Of a DNA stretch of 9,190 bases, positions 6,919 to 9,190 are shown in pieces. The position numbers and the translations under genes were made by a program. The stretch is taken from positions 1 through 9,190 of the forward strand of contig JAUTWY010000137.1 of NCBI GenBank assembly GCA_030838305.1, given 5' to 3'. Origin of the DNA: Acidobacteriaceae bacterium (GTDB taxonomy: Bacteria > Acidobacteriota > Terriglobia > Terriglobales > Acidobacteriaceae). Below the pieces are notes generated by a model. The model did not search any database. It saw only the letters and a list, made by a program, of their open reading frames with translations, and was not told the DNA's origin. Every line of letters begins with the position of its first letter. The first letter of the stretch is position 1.

Positions 6919-7773
6919 CTAGGCCGCGGCTGGCTCGCGCATAACCTTCATGTAGCTCTCCATCGACTGCGTCAGCTGCGCATCCACCTCATCCGCAATG
7001 GTCATGACGTCGGGCAACAGCAAGCTGAAGTCCAGGAAGCCCATATTGTTTTGCAAAGTCCCGAACAGCGTCACCTGGAGTATTCGTGAATCATGCACCA
7101 GCATTGCGGGAGTGTAACCTTGCTGATAACGCAACTTGCCATGGGCTACAGCGGCCGCGGAAAAAACAGCATCACTGTCCTTGTCGGTGGCGCTTGGCTT
7201 TCTCAGGCGAACGATGAGGTCTTCGATCAATTTGGGAAGATGTCCCGTGCGTTGTTCGTCACTAAGGGAAAGGTGATTGAGTTCTTTGCTGCCTTTGACC
7301 CGCGTCAGCCAGTCTTGGACGACAGCCACCGCACTGCGTTGCAGGATCGCAGCCACTCTTTCCTTCTCCACCCGAGTAGTGGGTTTGTGAGTCACCAGCT
7401 TGTCGTGGAGGAGGTCCGCCAGTTTGCCTGCTTCAAAAGGCTTCACAATAATTTCGTCCGCTTCTAGCAGGATAGCCGCCATGGCGCTCTGCACGTCGGG
7501 ATATCCGCTCACCAGCAGAGTAAGCGCATCAGGCTGGGAATGGCGCATAGCGGTAACCACAGTGAAGCCATCTCCGGCATTCGGCATGTGCAGATCAGTG
7601 ATGAGCACATCGAAACGCTCTACCATGATCAGTTTCAAAGCGTCGGTTACGTTGGACGCCGGGACCACGTCAAAACCTTTACGTTCCAGGGTAGCGGTCA
7701 TCATGGCGCGAACAGCATCATCGTCATCTACAAGCAGCACCCTGTGCACAACGCGGGATTCGGTCGGAACCAT
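6919..7773 (-). CDS. Response regulator: receiver fused to an RsbRD-N-like C-terminal domain
   Basis: A 284-residue protein in two parts. Residues about 10-128 form a receiver with an acidic run at 16-19 (DDDD), phospho-acceptor Asp60 in LITDLHMP, Ser89 in LLVSG and the Lys111-Pro112 pair. Residues about 137-278 are mostly helical and carry the pattern W..RV, LSDEQRTGHLPKLIEDLI, then HGKLRYQQGYTPAMLV. From memory of the family, this pattern resembles the N-terminal sensory domain of RsbRD-type stressosome co-antagonists. There is no DNA-binding output domain, so the output is probably protein-protein. The ATG at 7773 has AAGGCGGTG upstream (GGCGG, about 7-nt spacing). A 35-nt hairpin lies 28 bp upstream of the start. 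The receiver call is firm. The C-terminal assignment is probable. Confidence 0.9.
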   Translation of the reverse strand: MVPTESRVVHRVLLVDDDDAVRAMMTATLERKGFDVVPASNVTDALKLIMVERFDVLITDLHMPNAGDGFTVVTAMRHSQPDALTLLVSGYPDVQSAMAAILLEADEIIVKPFEAGKLADLLHDKLVTHKPTTRVEKERVAAILQRSAVAVVQDWLTRVKGSKELNHLSLSDEQRTGHLPKLIEDLIVRLRKPSATDKDSDAVFSAAAVAHGKLRYQQGYTPAMLVHDSRILQVTLFGTLQNNMGFLDFSLLLPDVMTIADEVDAQLTQSMESYMKVMREPAAA

Positions 7774-7800
7774 ACAACACCGCCTTTACTATTAATGACA

Positions 7801-7835
7801 TTTTGACTTACTTTCGCTTCGGAAAGTGGTCAAAA
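7801..7835. promoter_or_regulatory. 35-nt imperfect stem-loop upstream of the RsbRD-type regulator gene
   Basis: TTTTGAC (7801-7807) pairs perfectly with GTCAAAA (7829-7835), and ACTTTC (7810-7815) with GAAAGT (7822-7827), around the loop GCTTCG. TT faces a single G between the two stems. It lies 28 bp before the start codon of the minus-strand regulator gene. It may be an operator for a dimeric protein or an RNA hairpin in the 5' leader. A weak TTGACC -35-like hexamer (7828-7833, minus strand) falls inside it. Confidence 0.4.
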
Positions 7836-8002
7836 TGGCACAGTTACTACGATAGTTATTAAGTACGATTATCTCTGTAAGTCATGAAATGTGGCAATTT
7901 TGGGTTAGCGGCGGGAAAACTGACTAAGGCCTTTACGACCGCAAGGCCAAACAATGTTATGTCGCCCTTGGGGCCGGACCCTCATAAGTCCGGCCTCTTT
8001 TT
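7836..8002 (+). ncRNA. Candidate small RNA or attenuator leader ending in a strong terminator
   Basis: A plus-strand terminator at 7972-8002 has no plus-strand gene upstream, so something short must be transcribed here. A hairpin GGCCTT (7928-7933) / AAGGCC (7943-7948) with a 9-nt loop precedes it. An alternative pairing, GGCCAA (7945-7950) with TTGGGGCC (7968-7975, GG bulged), would occupy the 5' arm of the terminator. This mutually exclusive arrangement is typical of attenuation ahead of the small CxxC protein gene. It matches no riboswitch consensus I know. The 5' end is unknown and the left boundary given is nominal. Confidence 0.35.
7972..8002 (+). terminator. Intrinsic terminator
   Basis: A perfect 8-bp GC-rich stem, GGCCGGAC (7972-7979) and GTCCGGCC (7988-7995), surrounds an 8-nt loop and is followed at once by TCTTTTT (7996-8002). 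The T tract lies only on the plus-strand side, so the direction is plus. The start codon of the next gene (8057) is 54 bp downstream. Confidence 0.85.
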
Positions 8003-8056
8003 ATGCTGAAAAGAGAAGTGTACGATCGTCCTGTACATAGAGAGTTGAAATATATA

Positions 8057-8269
8057 ATGGCAGTTAACAGTCTTCCGCTATCATCTCATCGCGTCGCTAT
8101 CTTGATGTCAGGCGCGGGCCGTTTTCTGGAGTGCAGAACCTGCCATCGAAACTTTGCATTTCCTCCCGGGACGCATTATCCGACCATTGCGAAACAGTTT
8201 GAATCTCACTTGTGTACTTCGGCGCCGCCTTCAAAAGATAGTGCGACGAGAGTGGTACGCTCGAAATAG
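8057..8269 (+). CDS. Small CxxC...HxC putative zinc-binding protein
   Basis: A 70-residue protein. Cys26 and Cys29 (ECRTCH) together with His51 and Cys53 (ESHLC) form a C-x2-C-x21-H-x-C set spaced like a treble-clef or zinc-ribbon site. The segment between them, FAFPPGTHYPTIAKQF, is a plausible domain core, and the tail is polar and basic. The function is not recognised; nucleic-acid or protein binding would be usual for such a module. The frame is open back to an ATG at 8003, but that codon abuts the T tract of the terminator and has no ribosome-binding site, so the ATG at 8057 is preferred. Its own ribosome-binding site is weak (AGAGAG about 12 nt upstream). The terminator just upstream suggests attenuation or separate initiation; a TATAAT (8053-8058) overlaps the chosen start. 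Confidence 0.6.
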   Translation: MAVNSLPLSSHRVAILMSGAGRFLECRTCHRNFAFPPGTHYPTIAKQFESHLCTSAPPSKDSATRVVRSK

Positions 8270-8303
8270 AGCACTGGCACTCCGCTGCCTGGCCTCTTCC
8301 TTC

Positions 8304-8332
8304 CGTCAGTTCGATCTTGCGTCAGTTCGATC
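8304..8332 (+). repeat. 13-bp direct repeat
   Basis: CGTCAGTTCGATC occurs at 8304-8316 and again at 8320-8332, separated by TTG, giving a 16-bp unit. It lies between the small CxxC gene and the broken secreted-protein fragments. It could be a slipped-strand duplication or a scar. It is too short to assign to an element. Confidence 0.6.
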
Positions 8333-8352
8333 GGCCCGGTTGTGCTGTCCTG

Positions 8353-8607
8353 CTATTTCGATTGAAGCTCAACCGCCTCAGCGACATTCATGGATCGACC
8401 GTTTTGATTAACTACATGAATCGTTCGCCCATGCCTCACGTAGGCAGCAATCACATTTGGTTGTGACCAATCCAGGTCCCATCCATCATCGATCGCCAAG
8501 ACCGTGTAGGTACCGGGAACTACGCCATGCAAAGCAAAAGTCCCATCGAGATCGCTCTGGTCCCGGCGAAAAAGATCGCGGTTCGTTTCAGGATTTCTCG
8601 GCACTAG
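8353..8607 (-). pseudogene. C-terminal fragment of a carboxypeptidase-regulatory-like domain protein
   Basis: The frame reads LVPRNPETNRDLFRRDQ at its start, then DGTFALHGVVPGTYTVLAI and GWDLDW, and ends with TAG at 8353-8355. The DGTF...PGTYTV.A pattern is the beta-sandwich signature of carboxypeptidase-regulatory-like (CnaB-type) domains. From memory, RRDQSDLDGTF followed by a GWDL.W segment is typical of the C-terminus of large extracytoplasmic acidobacterial proteins. The frame opens only at 8622 after a TGA, and the recognisable sequence starts mid-domain at a valine codon (GTG 8604), with no signal peptide or N-terminal domains. It is therefore the 3' remnant of a longer gene. The matching preceding domain half is found on the opposite strand at 8712-8894. 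Confidence 0.75.
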
Positions 8608-8711
8608 TGCGACCGCAGCAAATCAATCTCGCCCATCGTGGCCGACGCCACATACCCGTGGGACGTATGGAGCCGCAACCAGTACCGTCCACGTTGCAGG
8701 TCTTCGAGGCG
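8604..8711 (-). pseudogene. Internal fragment of a carboxypeptidase-regulatory-like protein (GRYWLRL...GYVASAT)
   Basis: In a different minus frame from the downstream fragment, the sequence reads LEDLQRGRYWLRLHTSHGY, then VASATMGEIDLLRSH and a TAG at 8604-8606. The 'G.YWLRL..S.GYVASAT.G..DLLR' pattern matches, from memory, an internal segment of the same class of acidobacterial secreted proteins that ends in a VLAFD-type domain. The match stops at about the R of DLLR, right where the C-terminal fragment begins in another frame. It is a remnant without start or end. Confidence 0.6.
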
Positions 8712-8894
8712 CCTGGAAAGGCTTTCTCGGTTGCTCACATGTCAGCGGAAGAAGCCGCGGTCTCCGGTCACACATTGACGGTAACCGCGGGATCAAGGCC
8801 CTCGCTTTCGCTCACCTTATTATCATTATCTGGCAATGCCGAAGTGGAAAGAACGGTGCGGAGGGCGGGTAAGTCAATCGCAGGAGCGGTAATT
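8712..8894 (+). pseudogene. Inverted fragment of a carboxypeptidase-regulatory-like protein
   Basis: On the plus strand the frame reads FSVAHMSAEEAAVSGHTL, TVTAGSRPSLSLTLL, then RRAGKSIAGAVI. This is the familiar beta-strand run that precedes '(V)LVPRNPE...RRDQSDLDGTF' in these proteins. The family-like text stops near 8894 and continues as unrelated sequence. Its natural continuation, ALVPRNPETNRD, lies on the minus strand at about 8610. The segment is therefore in inverted orientation relative to its continuation and to the fragments on both sides. Confidence 0.6.
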
Positions 8895-9053
8895 TCCATT
8901 CGGAAGCGATCCTTCGATTCTCTGGCTTCTCGGATTGTAGCCAAGCGAGTAACCAGGTCCCCCGTTTCCTTTGAGCGATACTGTAATGTTGATTCCGCCG
9001 TTCGCTTCAGGGGTGGCCGACGGAATACTCACGGGATTGTCCCTATCGGATTG
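8874..9053 (-). pseudogene. Upstream fragment of a carboxypeptidase-regulatory-like protein (GGINITVSLKG...)
   Basis: A 59-codon open stretch reads NPVSIPSATPEANGG, INITVSLKGNGGPGYSLGYN and QRIEGSLPNGNY, and stops at TGA 8874-8876. 'GGINITV..KG..GPGYSLGYN...Q.IEG.LPNG.Y' is, from memory, an internal segment of the same acidobacterial secreted proteins. The match ends at the Tyr codon (8889-8891), exactly where the inverted plus-strand fragment ends. A TAA (9054-9056) closes it upstream and no start or signal peptide is present. Confidence 0.6.
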
Positions 9054-9132
9054 TTATCCCTGACGAAAAGAGGATGGCACGGTGGGTCAGGCAGGTAAAC
9101 ACGTTAAAAATCGTCAACGTGCAATGAAGGGA

Positions 9133-9190
9133 TCAGTCCTTTTGGATCATCACTTCAGTAGCTTTGACGACAGCGGTTACGGTGTCGCCC
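9133..9190 (-). CDS. C-terminus of a TOBE/Mop-domain (molybdate-binding type) protein, partial
   Basis: The last 18 codons before a TGA (9133-9135) read GDTVTAVVKATEVMIQKD, the C-terminal strand of a TOBE/Mop domain ('GD.V.AV.KATEVMI'). The rest lies beyond the right edge. Such domains occur in molybdopterin-binding (Mop) proteins, in ModE-type regulators and at the C-terminus of ModC ATPases, so the full product cannot be told. It binds molybdate or tungstate-type oxyanions in known members. A 6-bp inverted repeat, CACGTT (9100-9105) / AACGTG (9116-9121), lies just downstream without a clear T tract. Confidence 0.7.
   Translation of the reverse strand, partial: GDTVTAVVKATEVMIQKD

Noticed and set aside
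7880..7990. c-di-GMP-I (GEMM) or other known riboswitch
   Set aside because: Pieces such as GACCGCAAGGCC superficially resemble GEMM, but the conserved core and tetraloop receptor are absent. No other consensus I know fits.
8457..9098. 213-codon plus frame across the broken locus
   Set aside because: Only residues encoded at about 8712-8894 look like protein. The rest is the antisense of the minus-strand fragments, so it is not an intact gene.
9100..9121. Inverted repeat CACGTT/AACGTG after the TOBE gene as a terminator
   Set aside because: The stem is only 6 bp, the loop 10 nt, and no T tract follows on the minus strand, so it is too weak to call.

Overview
The window looks like chromosomal DNA from an Acidobacteriota (Terriglobia / Koribacter-like) genome. 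This is inferred from the gene content: an S55-type peptidase with the GMSGSPV...CGHPL architecture, carboxypeptidase-regulatory-like secreted protein remnants, a receiver fused to an RsbRD-type domain, and GC-rich intergenic hairpin repeats of the 'ggggctaaagccc' and 'gcgcgggc..cctgcccgcg' kinds. No phage, plasmid, tRNA, rRNA, CRISPR or transposase gene was recognised.

Layout from left to right. Positions 1-1629 (+) hold the 3' part of a SpoIVB/S55-family peptidase gene, cut by the window edge. Positions 1630-1821 hold a pair of inverted GC-rich hairpin repeats. Positions 1822-2685 (-) encode a CPBP-family intramembrane protease with a TTG start. Its ribosome-binding site lies in a second hairpin repeat block (about 2690-2755) that separates it from uvrA (2785-5574, -), the excinuclease ABC subunit A gene. 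uvrA and the CPBP gene point the same way and may be co-transcribed. A candidate uvrA promoter lies at 5659-5687. A probable small membrane protein gene (5760-5984, +) diverges from uvrA. About 500 bp without a recognisable gene follow. Next come two converging response-regulator genes: a stand-alone receiver (6513-6893, +) and a receiver fused to an RsbRD-N-like domain (6919-7773, -).

The right third is the most unusual part. Between the second regulator and a 70-residue CxxC...HxC protein (8057-8269, +) lies a structured leader ending in a perfect 8-bp terminator with a T tract (7972-8002). It has no plus-strand gene upstream, so it suggests either a small RNA or an attenuated leader. Positions 8353-9053 are a broken mosaic of carboxypeptidase-regulatory-like secreted protein gene(s). 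Three fragments read on the minus strand. One fragment between them reads on the plus strand and would join in sense to a minus-strand fragment only after inversion. The window ends in the last 18 codons of a minus-strand TOBE/Mop-domain (molybdate-binding type) protein.

The genes do not form one pathway. They cover DNA repair (UvrA), membrane or extracytoplasmic proteolysis (S55, CPBP) and signal transduction (two receivers), followed by a decayed secreted-protein locus. Family assignments rest on motifs read by eye. No database search was possible.
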